A DNA stretch of 50,967 nucleotides from Xanthomonas arboricola (GCF_003353015.1 NZ_QREM01000007.1:973006-1023972), one strand, 5' to 3'. Counted from the first letter of the stretch, positions 35,398-47,781 are shown. Program-made: numbers and translations. The notes: a model not told the origin generated them from the sequence alone.

Positions 35398-36422
35398 GCC
35401 AGCAATCTCACCGCGCGGGCTTCGGCCACGGCCACCAGCAGGCGTTCCAGGCCGACCCAGGGGTCGCCGTCGGCGCGGCCCTTGGCCATGCGATCGACCC
35501 GCGAGGCTTCGGCGACGAAGCGCTCCCAGCGGCGTGGTTCGGGGTGCCGTTGCAGCGCGCGCTTGAACGGCGCCTGGCGCGATTCCCACAGGCCTTGCGC
35601 CTTCATTTCGGCAGCGAGGTTGCCGCCGTTGGCCTGCACCCTGGCCAGCGCCGCGGTGCGCAGCAGCTCCTTGATCAGGATCGGCATCAGTGCGGCCACC
35701 GCCTCGCCTTCGGCACGCAGGCCGGCGAGCATGCGCACCGCTGCGGCCGGCTGCCCGGAAAAGGTGGTTTCGGCCAGGCGGAATACGTCGTAGCGCGCGG
35801 CATCGGCGACCAGCGATTCCATCGCCTCCAGGTCCAGCACCTTGCCGTCGGCCAGCAGCACCAGCTTGTCGATTTCCTGCGCGGCGGCCAGCAGGTTGCC
35901 TTCCACCCGCTCGCTCAGGCGCTGCACCGCGGCGGCGTCCGCACGCAGGCCGTGGCTGCGCAGGCGACGCTCGATCCAGTCGGAGAGCTCATGCGGCTTG
36001 ATCGCCCAGGCCACCGCAATGGTGCCGATGCGGCCGACCGCATCGGCCCATTTGCCCTGGTGCGCCTTGCTCCAGTCGTTGGCGGTGATCAGCAGCACCA
36101 CGTCCGGTGGTGGGTTGGCGCAGAAGCGGGTGATCACCTCGGCGCCGTCCTTGCCCGGCTTGCCGCTGGGCAGGCGCACTTCCACCAGCCGGCGCGGACT
36201 GAACAGGCTGGGCGCGTTGAAGGTCGCATCCAGCTGGTTCCAGTCGAATTCGCGCCCGTCGGCGTCGAAGACTTCGCGCTCGCTGATGCCTTCGGCGCGC
36301 GCGCGTGCGCGCACGGCATCGGCCGCTTCCAGCACCCGCAAGGTTTCCGGGCCGGCGATCAGGTAGACCGGCTGCAGCGGCTGGCTGGACTGGCCGGCCA
36401 GCTGTTCTGGGCGAAGTTCCAT
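35394..36422 (-). CDS. holA: DNA polymerase III delta subunit
   Basis: A 342-residue clamp-loader wrench subunit that opens the beta clamp. The N-terminal PVYLIAGPETLRVLEAADAVRA, the middle FDWNQLDATFNAPSLFSPRRLVEVRLPSGKPG (key SLFSPRRLVEVRLP) and SDWIERRLRSHGL are characteristic. The domain III part ends with a helical collar FVAEASRVDRMAKGRADGDPW. The ATG at 36422 starts MELRPEQL. A short direct duplication (CCATGACTACG..AAG, about 36419-36449) sits at the start region, but the upstream ATG is followed by an early stop. It ends overlapping nadD by four bases and follows lptE by 179 bases. Confidence 0.95.
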   Translation of the reverse strand: MELRPEQLAGQSSQPLQPVYLIAGPETLRVLEAADAVRARARAEGISEREVFDADGREFDWNQLDATFNAPSLFSPRRLVEVRLPSGKPGKDGAEVITRFCANPPPDVVLLITANDWSKAHQGKWADAVGRIGTIAVAWAIKPHELSDWIERRLRSHGLRADAAAVQRLSERVEGNLLAAAQEIDKLVLLADGKVLDLEAMESLVADAARYDVFRLAETTFSGQPAAAVRMLAGLRAEGEAVAALMPILIKELLRTAALARVQANGGNLAAEMKAQGLWESRQAPFKRALQRHPEPRRWERFVAEASRVDRMAKGRADGDPWVGLERLLVAVAEARAVRLLA

Positions 36423-36601
36423 GACTACGGAAGCTCCATGACTACGAAGGCAGGCGTGACTGCACCATACCGGACAAGCCAGCGTCGGCAGCGGTCGTCG
36501 CGGCAAGGCTACCGCGCAAGCGCCACCGGCGCCTGGCGCAGGCCAGCTCCGGACACCGGACGCGGTTGCCCGGCAGCTGCACGGACGGGCGGATCACCGG
36601 C

Positions 36602-37243
36602 TCAGTTATTCGACGAAGACGCGGGCGGCAGCGATGCCGGCACGCTCGATTCCGGCGTGGACGGCTGCACCGGCGGTGTGGTGGCCGGCTGCAGCGGCGC
36701 ACTGGGTGTGCTCTCCAGCGTCTCGCCGCGCTCCACACGCGCCCGCACGACGCTGTCGATGCGACGCAGGATCGAGGCCGACATGTCCTTGCGCAATTCG
36801 TCGGCGAGGATTTCGCGCTCGGTCGCGGTACCGGTGGCGTCCACCGGTGGCGACACGTAGTCGCGCGACAGCTCGATCACCTGCTGCGGCACCAGCACCG
36901 AGCCGTTGGCGGTGGTGACGGTGAAGATGGCGGCATAGCGCAGGCTGTACTCCTGCGCGCGGCCCTGGCTGTCGATGGCGATCGGCAGATCGCCCCAACG
37001 CTCGGACAGCACCTGCAGTTGCGCAAAGCCGGTCTTGGCATCCTCGTCGGCCACGGTGGCGCCGGCGGCCTTGAGGCCACGCCGCAGCAACTTGGCCAGC
37101 TCGCTGTACTGCACCGCGGACTGCACCTTCACCGCGGGGGTGTCCGGCGGCAGCGCCAGCGAGTTGCGCAGATGGAAGCCGCAGGCGGTGAGGCTCGAGA
37201 CGAGCACGAGGGACGCAGCGAAGGCAGTAGGAAATCGAATCAT
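36602..37243 (-). CDS. lptE: LPS-assembly lipoprotein LptE
   Basis: A 213-residue outer-membrane lipoprotein that plugs LptD and delivers lipopolysaccharide to the outer leaflet. The signal peptide MIRFPTAFAASLVLVSSLTA ends at the lipobox LTAC with Cys21, followed by the family GFHLRNSLALP. AQEYSLRYAAIFTV and VIELSRDYVSPPVDATGT are typical of the beta sheet. The last 45 residues are a low-complexity Pro/Ser/Thr tail longer than in E. coli. ATG at 37243 is preferred to 37249. Placement between leuS and holA is the universal order. Confidence 0.94.
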   Translation of the reverse strand: MIRFPTAFAASLVLVSSLTACGFHLRNSLALPPDTPAVKVQSAVQYSELAKLLRRGLKAAGATVADEDAKTGFAQLQVLSERWGDLPIAIDSQGRAQEYSLRYAAIFTVTTANGSVLVPQQVIELSRDYVSPPVDATGTATEREILADELRKDMSASILRRIDSVVRARVERGETLESTPSAPLQPATTPPVQPSTPESSVPASLPPASSSNN

Positions 37244-37639
37244 GGGCACAGTCTGGATGAGCGCCCCGGCGGCGGCAACAGGCGGCTAGCCTGCCCGACA
37301 CCGCGTGAACGGGGCTTGAGAGGCGCCGCAGTAAAACTGCGGCGGCCAGGATGAAAAACGCGTCGCCACGCGCCGGTGCAACGAATGACCAGGAACCACT
37401 GCGCAAACGCCACTCACGCGTCGCCACGCGCCAGTGAAATGAATGACCAGAAGCCACCCAGCAATCTCACCGGCGTGTCGTCACGCGCCGGTGCAGTGAA
37501 TTGACCAGGACCGCTGCGGCGACCACCACGCGCCTGTGTAACACACGCCAAATTGCCGCAGCAGCCTTGCAGCCGCATTGCCACGCCGAGCCGGCGAACT
37601 ACCCGGAACGGCGATGGCAACGCGACCGATCAACAACGA
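37244..37639. other. Spacer upstream of lptE containing a hairpin and tandem repeats
   Basis: No gene is supported between leuS and lptE. A perfect 9-bp stem CGCCGCAGT/ACTGCGGCG with an AAA loop lies at 37324-37344. A degenerate tandem array (listed separately) fills 37359 to about 37545. The spacing of nearly 400 bases suggests lptE may have its own promoter rather than reading through from leuS. Confidence 0.65.
37359..37545. repeat. Degenerate 57-58 bp tandem repeat
   Basis: Units begin CGCGTCGCCACGCGCC at 37359, the same at 37417, and CGTGTCGTCACGCGCC at 37474, with a partial fourth near 37516. Each is followed by GAATGACCAG or GAATTGACCAG at the same offset. Periods are 58 and 57. Every unit contains the inner inversion CGCG...CGCG. 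Confidence 0.85.
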
Positions 37640-40967
<3,328 letters not shown>

Positions 40968-41155
40968 TGTGCTGCTCCGGAGCGGGGCGCCGTGCGCCAC
41001 CAGGACGCGGCATTGTCGGCCCGGGCACGCCTGGCGTGAACCCCTGCGGCAATGACGGCCGGCCGCGCGCCGGAGCGCCGCACCGGGCCAGCCTTGTGTC
41101 GGCCCGGTTTGCCACCATTACCTCCCACTGTTGCCGCACTCACTTCTGGAAGCCC

Positions 41156-42013
41156 ATGTCCGACAAGCCGCACGTATTCGATGCCACCACCGACACCTTC
41201 GAGACCGAGGTCCTGCAGAAATCGTTGACGACACCGGTACTGGTGGACTTCTGGGCCACCTGGTGCGGCCCCTGCAAGTCGTTGACGCCGATCCTGGAAA
41301 AGCTCGCCGCCGACTACAACGGCGCCTTCGCGCTGGCAAAGGTCGATGTGGACAAGGAGCAGCAGATCGCCGCCGCGTTCCAGATCCGCTCGGTGCCGAC
41401 GGTGTTCCTGGTCAAGGGCGGCGAGCTGGTCGATGGCTTCCCGGGTGCGATGCCGGAAGGCCAGGTGCGCGAGTTCCTGACCCAGCACGGCGTGCTGCCG
41501 GCCGAGGCGCAGGTGGTGGAAGACCTGCCGCCGGCGCCGCTTGAGCCGCAGGACCAGGTTGCCGCGCTGCGCGAGGCGATCGCCGCCGAGCCGGACAAGG
41601 ACGAGCTCAGGCTGGACCTGGCACTGGCGCTGCTGAAGACCGGCGACACCGCCGAGGCCGAGCAGTTGATCGACGCCCTGCCCGCCAACCTGGCCACCGA
41701 CGACCGTGCGGTGCGCGCCAAGGCGCGGCTGGGCTTTGCCAATGTGCTGAAGGACGCGCCGGATGCCGACGCATTGCAGGCGACGGTGGCCGCCAACGGC
41801 GCCGACCTGCGCGCGCGCCACCTGCTCGGCGTGCGCCACCTGCTCGAGGGCAACGACGAGGCGGCGCTGGAACAGTTCCTGGAGATGCTGCGGCAGGACC
41901 GCGGCTTCGACGACAACCTGCCGCGCCGCAGCCTGATCGACGCGTTCCGGGTCATCGAAGACGAAGATCTGGTTGGTCGCTACCGCCGCAAGATGTCGTC
42001 GCTGGTGTTCTGA
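41156..42013 (+). CDS. CnoX/YbbN-type thioredoxin with TPR-like C-terminus
   Basis: A 285-residue cytoplasmic protein. Residues 1-110 are a thioredoxin fold with the active-site WCGPC (Cys37, Cys40) and the cis-proline segment SVPTVFLVKGG. The remainder is helical and TPR-like (DQVAALREAIAAEPDKDELRLDLALALLKTGDTAEAEQLI as a positional guide around 128-165), the CnoX/YbbN architecture. CnoX proteins are chaperedoxins that protect substrates and hand them to GroEL; the intact CxxC suggests redox activity as in Caulobacter rather than E. coli. The ATG at 41156 is preceded by GGA. The last codons CTGGTGTTCTGA are copied in the downstream repeat array. Confidence 0.92.
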   Translation: MSDKPHVFDATTDTFETEVLQKSLTTPVLVDFWATWCGPCKSLTPILEKLAADYNGAFALAKVDVDKEQQIAAAFQIRSVPTVFLVKGGELVDGFPGAMPEGQVREFLTQHGVLPAEAQVVEDLPPAPLEPQDQVAALREAIAAEPDKDELRLDLALALLKTGDTAEAEQLIDALPANLATDDRAVRAKARLGFANVLKDAPDADALQATVAANGADLRARHLLGVRHLLEGNDEAALEQFLEMLRQDRGFDDNLPRRSLIDAFRVIEDEDLVGRYRRKMSSLVF

Positions 42014-42675
42014 CAGCCGAAGGCGCTGCAGCGCCACATGGACACGTAGGAGCGGACCCGGCCGCGACGAGGCCTTGCCAGCAGTCGCTGACAGGGGTTT
42101 CCCGGGTAGTGCGCCGTCGCGGCCAGGTCCGCTCCTACCAGGGCTGCCCCGCCACGGCGGGCCGCTGCCCGGGTGTGCGCCAAGCGGCGAGACACTCCGC
42201 ACGACTGCGCCACCGCCACTGGTGTTCTGGCAGCCGATGACGCTGCGGCGCCACGTGTCCACGTAACGGCTCCACATGGACACGTAGGAGCGGACCCGGC
42301 CGCGACGAGGCCTTGCCACCAGTCGCTGACAAGGGTGTCCCAGGGTAGTGCGCCGTCGCGGCCAGGTCCGCTCCTACCAGGGCTGCCCCGCCACGGCGGG
42401 TCGTTGCCCGGGTGTGCACCAAGCGGCGAGGCACCCCGCACGACTGCGCGACCGCCACTGGTGTTCTGGCAGCCGATGGCGCTGCAGCGCCACATGGACA
42501 CGTAGGAGCGGACCCGGCCGCGACGAGGCCTTGCCACCAGTCGCTGACAGGGGTGTCCCGGGTAGTGCGCCGTCGCGGCCAGGTCCGCTCCTACCAGGGC
42601 TGCCCCGCCACGGCGGGCCGCTGCCCGGGTGTGCACCAAGCGGAGAGGCACTCCGAGCGACTGCGCGACCGCCGA
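42002..42675. repeat. Three tandem 217-239 bp units with long inverted arms
   Basis: Units begin CTGGTGTTCTG(A/G)CAGCCGA at 42002, 42219 and 42458; the first start lies inside the last codons of the thioredoxin gene. Each unit has arms GTAGGAGCGGACC...CGCGACG and CGTCGCGG...GGTCCGCTCCTAC. The arms pair 42046-42069 with 42115-42138, 42284-42307 with 42354-42377, and 42502-42525 with 42571-42594, with one mismatch in 24 and 45-46 bases between. Each ends with a CCCGCCACGGCGGG-type hairpin. Unit 2 has about 22 extra bases (an extra CACGTGTCCACGTAACGGC). The rest of the spacer to 42798 has nothing recognisable. Confidence 0.93.
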
Positions 42676-42798
42676 TGACGCGCCGGCTGGACCGGCCTGC
42701 AGCACGACCACGACCGCTGCGATGCCAATCTGCGACACGCCACCATACGCATGCGAATGTTATGCTGCGCACCTGCCCTCGCCAAGGAACCCGGCCGC

Positions 42799-43248
42799 AT
42801 GCGCGCTACCCTGTTCAAGCTCGGTATCAACCTGTGGCCGCCGTACCTGTTTGCCGGCATCCATGTCACCGTGTTGTCGGCCGATTACCGTTACGCCCGC
42901 GTTGAGTTGCGCCAGCGGCCGTGGAACCGCAATTACGTCGGCACCCATTTCGGCGGCAGCCTGTTCGCCATGACCGATCCGTTCTGGATGCTGCTGACCA
43001 TGCAGAACCTGGGGCGTGACTACTACGTATGGGACAAGGCCGGCAGCATCGAGTTCGTCAGGCCCGGGCGCGGCACGGTAAGCGCGGAGTTCGTCATCGA
43101 CGACAGCGTGCTGGCCGAGTTGCGTGCGGCCACCGCCAATGGCGAAAAACATCTGCGCTGGTTCGAAAACGCGGTGCACGACGGCCAGGGCGAGGTGGTG
43201 GCGCGGGTGCGCAAGCAGCTGTACGTCAAGCGCAAACCGGCACGCTGA
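42799..43248 (+). CDS. DUF4442 family hotdog-fold protein
   Basis: A 149-residue protein resembling DUF4442, a hotdog-fold group of putative thioesterases. The conserved LGINLWPPYLFAGIHVTVLS start, the RYARVELRQRPWNRNYVGTHFGGSLFAMTDPFWM block (key NYVGTHFGGSLFAMTDP) and IEFVRPGRGTVSAEF support this. A Gly-Thr-His-Phe-Gly-Gly loop occupies the active-site region. The substrate is unknown. The ATG at 42799 has AAGGA ten bases upstream; an ATG at 42751 would add sixteen residues with no family character. It lies just after the triplicated repeat array. Confidence 0.88.
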   Translation: MRATLFKLGINLWPPYLFAGIHVTVLSADYRYARVELRQRPWNRNYVGTHFGGSLFAMTDPFWMLLTMQNLGRDYYVWDKAGSIEFVRPGRGTVSAEFVIDDSVLAELRAATANGEKHLRWFENAVHDGQGEVVARVRKQLYVKRKPAR

Positions 43249-43418
43249 CGCTGCGCCGCCTGCGCATTGCCCGATGGTGGCAACAGTGCAGCGGTCCGAT
43301 GCGCGTCGGCTGGCTGTGATCGCGGCGTGCGCACGCCCGTCACCGCCCCGCGCACGCTCACGAGGTGTTGCGCGCGGCATGCGGACTCTGGGTTCTCCTA
43401 CCCACACGGACTGTCTTC

Positions 43419-43661
43419 ATGAAAACGCTCAACGTCGTCACCCTGGTGCTGCTCATTGTCGGCGGCTTGAACTGGGGCCTGGTCGGCCTGTTCCAGCTCG
43501 ACCTGGTCGCCACCCTGTTCGGTGGCCAGGATGCCCTGCTGTCGCGTGTGGTCTACACGCTGGTCGGCATCTGCGCCTTGTGGCAGCTGGTCCCGCTGTT
43601 CCGCAACGACCACGGCAACACGGTTCACCACACCAGCCCGCACGTGCGCAACACGCCCTAA
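43419..43661 (+). CDS. DUF378 small membrane protein
   Basis: An 80-residue protein with two transmembrane helices, of the DUF378 family. The family signature is clear: [20 protein letters not shown] followed by [12 protein letters not shown], then [16 protein letters not shown]. The C-terminus adds a short His-rich tail ([14 protein letters not shown]). Function is unknown; homologues occur widely as orphan genes. The ATG at 43419 precedes MKTLN directly. It stands alone between the DUF4442 and cyclophilin genes. Confidence 0.93.
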   Translation: MKTLNVVTLVLLIVGGLNWGLVGLFQLDLVATLFGGQDALLSRVVYTLVGICALWQLVPLFRNDHGNTVHHTSPHVRNTP

Positions 43662-43797
43662 GCACGCAGCTGCGGCAGGCAGATGCGTCATCGCAGCACG
43701 CCGGCACGGTTGGCCGGCGTGCCGCCATGCGACCACGCGCTTTGCGTCCAGACGCGTGGTCGGCAAGAATCGGGCATCTCCCCCGCTGGCTGCCTTC

Positions 43798-44703
43798 ATG
43801 CTTCTGCGCACCGTTGCTTCCGCCTGCCTGCTTGCCCTGGTGCTGCCCGCTGCCGCCAACGCGGCTTATCGCAGCCCGCAACAGATCCTGGACGCCTCGC
43901 CGGCCAGTGCATGGCGCGTGCTCGACCCCGCGCGCACGCTGTACCTGGAACTGGATGGCGGACGGGTGATCATCGAGCTGGCGCCGCAGTTCGCACCCGC
44001 GCACGTCGGCAACATCCGCACCCTGGCGCACGAACGCTTCTGGGACGGGCTCAGCATCTATCGCTCGCAGGACAACTTCGTGGTGCAGTTCGGCGACCCG
44101 GATGGCGAGACGCCGGCCAAGGCCAAATCGCTGGGTTCGGCGAAGACGCACCTGCCGGCCGAATTCGAACGCGCCTCGCAGGGCCTGGACTTCCAGCGCC
44201 TGCCCGACAGCGATGGCTGGGCGGCGCAGGTGGGCTTTGTCGATGGCTTCCCGGTCGGGCGCGACAGCGCCAGCGGCAAGACCTGGCTGGCGCATTGCTA
44301 CGGCACCCTGGGCGCCGGCCGCAACAACGACGAGGACAGCAGCATCGGTGCCGAGCTGTACGTGGTCACCGGGCAGTCGCCACGCCAGCTGGACCGCAAC
44401 ATCACCGTGGTCGGCCGCGTGGTCAAGGGCATGGAGTTGCTCAGCGTGATCCCGCGCGGGCCGGACCCGATGGGCTTCTACGAAGACCCCGCGCAGCGCT
44501 CGCCGATCCGCGCCATCCGCCTGGCCAGCGAGGTGCCGTTGCCCGAACGCACGCCACTGCAGTTGCTGCGCACCGACAGCCAGACCTTCCGCGATGTGGC
44601 CGAAGCGCGCCGCAATCGCAAGGACGATTTCTACAAGCGCCCGGCCGGGCATATCGATCTGTGCAATGTGCCGTTGCCGGTGCGGGCGCCGCCTGCTGGC
44701 TAG
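43798..44703 (+). CDS. Periplasmic cyclophilin-type peptidyl-prolyl isomerase
   Basis: A 301-residue exported cyclophilin that likely assists folding of envelope proteins. The signal peptide [20 protein letters not shown] ends near ANA-A. The cyclophilin core appears from [30 protein letters not shown], with [24 protein letters not shown] as the catalytic pocket region (the usual R-x5-F-x-Q-x-GDP pattern) and [18 protein letters not shown] near the end. An insert of about 40 residues ([17 protein letters not shown] region) and a long C-terminal extension make it larger than PpiA. The ATG at 43798 begins the signal. A GGGAATC repeat follows the stop at once. Confidence 0.9.
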   Translation: MLLRTVASACLLALVLPAAANAAYRSPQQILDASPASAWRVLDPARTLYLELDGGRVIIELAPQFAPAHVGNIRTLAHERFWDGLSIYRSQDNFVVQFGDPDGETPAKAKSLGSAKTHLPAEFERASQGLDFQRLPDSDGWAAQVGFVDGFPVGRDSASGKTWLAHCYGTLGAGRNNDEDSSIGAELYVVTGQSPRQLDRNITVVGRVVKGMELLSVIPRGPDPMGFYEDPAQRSPIRAIRLASEVPLPERTPLQLLRTDSQTFRDVAEARRNRKDDFYKRPAGHIDLCNVPLPVRAPPAG

Positions 44704-44729
44704 TTCGGGAATCGGGATTCGGGAAAGCA
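44704..44729. repeat. GGGAATCGGGATTCGGG repeat
   Basis: A short tandem of the GGGAATC family begins right after the cyclophilin stop, between the convergent cyclophilin and transporter genes. Confidence 0.75.
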
Positions 44730-44770
44730 GGGCCGGTCTCGGGCGTCTTCGCAACTTCGGGCGCGCGTGC

Positions 44771-45658
44771 TCAACGGGCGCGCTGGCTGAAGGCGACGCT
44801 GCCCAGGATCAGCGCCGCGGCCACCAGCATGGTCCAGGTCAGCGGCTCGCCCAGCAGCGACCAGGCCAGCAGCGCGCCGAACACTGGCACCAGGTAGGTC
44901 ACCGTGGAGGCGCGTGCCGGGCCGATGCGCTGGATCAGGCGGTAATACATCAGGAACGCCAGCCCGGTGCACACCACGCCCAGCGCGGTGGCGCAGGCCC
45001 AGGCCACCGCCGGCACCGGCGTGGTCGGCCACTGCCACCAGGCCAGCGGCGCCAGCAGCAACGCACTGCAGCCCAGCGTGGAGGCGGCCGACGCCGCCGG
45101 TGGCAGGTCGCCCATGTGGCGCTTCACCAGGTTGTAGCCGATGCCGTACAGCAGCGACGCGGTGGCACCCGCCAGTGCCGCCGGCCCCACGCTCAACCCG
45201 GCCGACTTGCCGGTGGCCAGCACCAGCACGCCGATGAAGCCGATCAGCAAGGCCAGCGCGCGCCGCGTGCCGATCTTCTCGCCGAAGAACAGGAAGGCGA
45301 TCAAGGCGGTGAACAACACCGTCATCGCATTGCAGATCGCACCGATCGCGGCCGGCGCGTGCTGCGCGCCCCACGCGAACAGCAGGAACGGCAAGGCGGA
45401 GTTCAACACGCCGATCACGGCCAGCATCGGCCAACGGTGCAAGGGGAAGCGCTCGCGCGCCAGCCACAAAAACGGCAGCAGCACCGCCGCGCCCAGCGCC
45501 AGGCGGATTTCCACCAGCACCACGGTGCCGAACCTGGGTGCGGCCACGCGCATGAACAGGAACGAGCAGCCCCACACGATGCCGAGAAACCCCAGCTCCA
45601 GCGGGGTACGCCAGTCGCGGGTGGCAACGACCGGCTGCGGCGCCGGTTGCGCGCTCAT
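44771..45658 (-). CDS. DMT-superfamily (EamA) transporter
   Basis: A 295-residue inner-membrane protein with ten predicted helices arranged as two EamA repeats, a family exporting amino acids or other metabolites. First-repeat features are LGFLGIVWGCSFLFMRVA and FGEKIGTRRALALLIGFIGVLVL; the second repeat has LAFLMYYRLIQRIGPARASTVTYLVPVFGALLAW (key IGPARASTVTYLVPVF) and GEPLTWTMLVAAALIL. The ATG at 45658 follows AGGTGGGG. The gene is divergent from a LysR regulator with 170 bases between them, the usual sign that the regulator controls it. Substrate unknown. Confidence 0.93.
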   Translation of the reverse strand: MSAQPAPQPVVATRDWRTPLELGFLGIVWGCSFLFMRVAAPRFGTVVLVEIRLALGAAVLLPFLWLARERFPLHRWPMLAVIGVLNSALPFLLFAWGAQHAPAAIGAICNAMTVLFTALIAFLFFGEKIGTRRALALLIGFIGVLVLATGKSAGLSVGPAALAGATASLLYGIGYNLVKRHMGDLPPAASAASTLGCSALLLAPLAWWQWPTTPVPAVAWACATALGVVCTGLAFLMYYRLIQRIGPARASTVTYLVPVFGALLAWSLLGEPLTWTMLVAAALILGSVAFSQRAR

Positions 45659-45828
45659 TGCCCCACCTGCGCAGGCTGCCGTGATGTGCTGGAACCGCAG
45701 AGGACAACAGCAGGCAGGCAGGTGGACATGGCACGATCGTCGCGATGGGGTCCTGCAGCATCGGTTGCAACCGCAGGCGCGACAAGCGCGTAGTATCGAG
45801 GCGAGCCACAAATCTCACTCATGCCTCG

Positions 45829-46821
45829 ATGAACCTGCGCCCCACCCTGTTGCCCGCGCTTGGCGTGTTCGCCGCCGCCGCGCGCCACCAGAACTTCGCG
45901 CATGCCGCCGAAGAACTGCATCTGACCGCCAGTGCGGTCAGCCATCACGTGCGCAAGCTCGAAGCGCTGCTGGGCGTGACCTTGTTCCAGCGGCTGCCGC
46001 GCGGGGTCAAGCTCACCGCCGAGGGCCGCCAGCTGGCCGACGCCGCTACCGCTGCGTTGGCCGAGATCGCCTCGGTGGCCGGCAACCTGCACCCGCGCGA
46101 AGACGCCATCCCGTTGCGCGTGACCACCCTGCGCTCGCTGTCGTACTGCTGGCTGTTGCCGCGCCTGCCGCGCTTTTGTCGCGCCCATCCGCATATCCGC
46201 CTGGATCTGCAATCGGACCCGGCGTTTTCGCGCTTCGAGGAGGGCGGCCCCGAACTGGGCATCCGTTATGGACAAGGCGCATGGCCCGGACTGACCTCGC
46301 ACCATTTGATGGACGATGAACTGTTCCCGGTGGCCTCGCCTTCATTGCCGGAAGTGGCGGCACTGCGCACGCCGGCGCAGATCGCGCAATTGCCGCTGCT
46401 GAGCGACATGTCGCCGCAGGGGTGGCGCGACTGGTTCCGTGCTGCGCAGGTGCGCGGCACCGCGTTGCCACCGATGCACTCCTTCAACGACAGCACCGAC
46501 GCCATGCGCGCAGCGGTCTATGGCCTGGGCGCGGTGCTGGCGCGCAAGCACATCGCCCAGCCCTACCTGCAACGCTACGAACTGGTACGCCTGCCCGGCC
46601 CCACGCTCAAGGCCCGCTACGCGTATTACATCGTGCACCCCAGCCACCGCGAGCCCAGCCCCGCGGCGGCGCTGTTCATCGAATGGCTCAAGCGCGAAGC
46701 CATGGACGAACGTACCCCGATGCCCGCATTGCCAGCAGAGCTGCTGGCGTTGCCGGCGAGCGAGTCGCTGAGTGAGCCGCGTGCGCGGCGACGATCGCGC
46801 AAGGCGTCTGCAACGGAATGA
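45829..46821 (+). CDS. LysR-family transcriptional regulator (GcvA-like)
   Basis: A 330-residue DNA-binding regulator. The N-terminal winged helix-turn-helix is LPALGVFAAAARHQNFAHAAEEL with the recognition helix TASAVSHHVRKLEALLGVTLF. The effector domain has LRVTTLRSLSYCWLLPRLPRF and ELGIRYGQGAWPGLTSHHLMDDELFPVASP, a layout typical of the GcvA/AmpR subgroup. It ends with an extra basic tail (RARRRSRKASATE). The ATG at 45829 is preferred. It is divergent from the EamA transporter gene and probably regulates it from the 170-base intergenic region; the effector is unknown. Confidence 0.93.
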   Translation: MNLRPTLLPALGVFAAAARHQNFAHAAEELHLTASAVSHHVRKLEALLGVTLFQRLPRGVKLTAEGRQLADAATAALAEIASVAGNLHPREDAIPLRVTTLRSLSYCWLLPRLPRFCRAHPHIRLDLQSDPAFSRFEEGGPELGIRYGQGAWPGLTSHHLMDDELFPVASPSLPEVAALRTPAQIAQLPLLSDMSPQGWRDWFRAAQVRGTALPPMHSFNDSTDAMRAAVYGLGAVLARKHIAQPYLQRYELVRLPGPTLKARYAYYIVHPSHREPSPAAALFIEWLKREAMDERTPMPALPAELLALPASESLSEPRARRRSRKASATE

Positions 46822-47284
46822 GGTTGCACAGCAATCGTCCTTGCATACACCCGGGCGCAAGCATCACTTCTGCATTTCTGCCTCCGGGACATTGCCCCTT
46901 CCCGGGGAAAAGGTGTCCGAAGGGGTAGCAGCGAAGCCCGGAGGCTGTCCCTTCTCCCTGCGGGAGAAGGTGCCCCGCAGGGGCGGATGAGGGAACGAGC
47001 GACGCCTGGCGGACTGCGCGTGCAAGTGTGGCGTCGCCTTGTCCCCTCGCCCCAACCGCTCTCCCGCAAGAGAGGGACTTCTGGTTGCGCCGGCGGGATC
47101 CTGGACACGCGCGCGTCAGTGGCGCGCAAGCGCTGCCTTGGCACCCCGCAGGAAAGGGGCCTTCTCTCGAGCGGCAAAAGCGCTCGCTGGGAGACAGACG
47201 CGATGGGGCATCCAGCGCACACCATCACCTCGTTTTGTCCTGCCGATGCCTAGGCTTTAGCTCCCCAACCCCCAGGACGTTCCC
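46822..47284. repeat. REP-like repeat region
   Basis: No gene is supported. Several short hairpin units lie here: CCCTTCTCCCTGCGGGAGAAGG with GTGCCCCGCAGGGGCGG immediately after (46948-46985), and CTCTCCCGCAAGAGAGGG near 47060. The segment of about 63 bases at 46947-47009 recurs with few changes at 50891-50955. The last 100 bases are unremarkable and contain an AGGACG ribosome-binding site for the next gene. Confidence 0.82.
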
Positions 47285-47578
47285 ATGCCCACTCTTCGCA
47301 TGCGTATCACCGGCACCGACGACGACGCGCGTGCCATCGCCAACCTGCTGCAGAGCATCGAAGGCATCGAGCACGTGGAAGAAGTCGACGACCTGATGCC
47401 GCATCTGGACGACGACGATTCCAGCTCGGCCGGCCTGTCCGACGACGAAGGCCCGGGCAGCCACGAGTTCGAAGTGGAAGCCGGCAACGAGGCCACTGCG
47501 CAGAAGGTGCGCGACGCCGTGCAGGAACTGGCGCTGCAGCTGGATGTGTTCGTCGAGTACGAATTCGACGAAGGCTGA
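47285..47578 (+). CDS. Small acidic conserved-hypothetical protein
   Basis: A 97-residue, strongly acidic protein that I do not recognise as a characterised family. It has a beta-alpha-like start (MPTLRMRITGTDDDARAIANLLQSI), a flexible acidic middle (HLDDDDSSSAGLSDDEGPGS) and an alpha-beta end (VRDAVQELALQLDVFVEYEFDEG). No signal peptide, membrane helix, cysteine or catalytic motif is present. The coding potential is supported by AGGACG before the ATG, codon use like its neighbours and a clean stop followed by a hairpin. It could be a small regulatory or binding protein; that is conjecture. Confidence 0.8.
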   Translation: MPTLRMRITGTDDDARAIANLLQSIEGIEHVEEVDDLMPHLDDDDSSSAGLSDDEGPGSHEFEVEAGNEATAQKVRDAVQELALQLDVFVEYEFDEG

Positions 47579-47589
47579 GCGGACGTCGT

Positions 47590-47620
47590 ACCGATTGCGC
47601 TGCGCTTGTGCGCAGTCGGT
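47590..47620. terminator. Hairpin between convergent genes
   Basis: An 11-bp stem ACCGATTGCGC/GCGCAGTCGGT (one G-U pair in RNA) with a nine-base loop lies 12 bases after the small acidic gene. It lacks a T-run. It faces the convergent DUF4349 gene. Confidence 0.5.
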
Positions 47621-47781
47621 CGGTGACGATGTCGCACCGAGGCGCTGCGCCGTCATCGCAGATGAGCGGCATCACTGAAAGCGATCCACAACAGCGCGAC
47701 GCGCCGAGTAACTGCCTGACATAGGCGCCTATCCAACACACGCGCGGCCGGCACGGCATCGCCAGCCAGCCGCGCGGTCGA

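Noticed and set aside
36419..36449. Direct duplication CCATGACTACG(G)AAG at the holA start as a possible second start
   Set aside because: The upstream ATG is followed by an in-frame stop after four codons, so only the downstream ATG can serve holA.
42014..42772. Several reading frames through the triplicated repeat (for example 41980-42738, minus)
   Set aside because: Their apparent internal repeats only reflect the repeated DNA, and no start signal or domain is visible.
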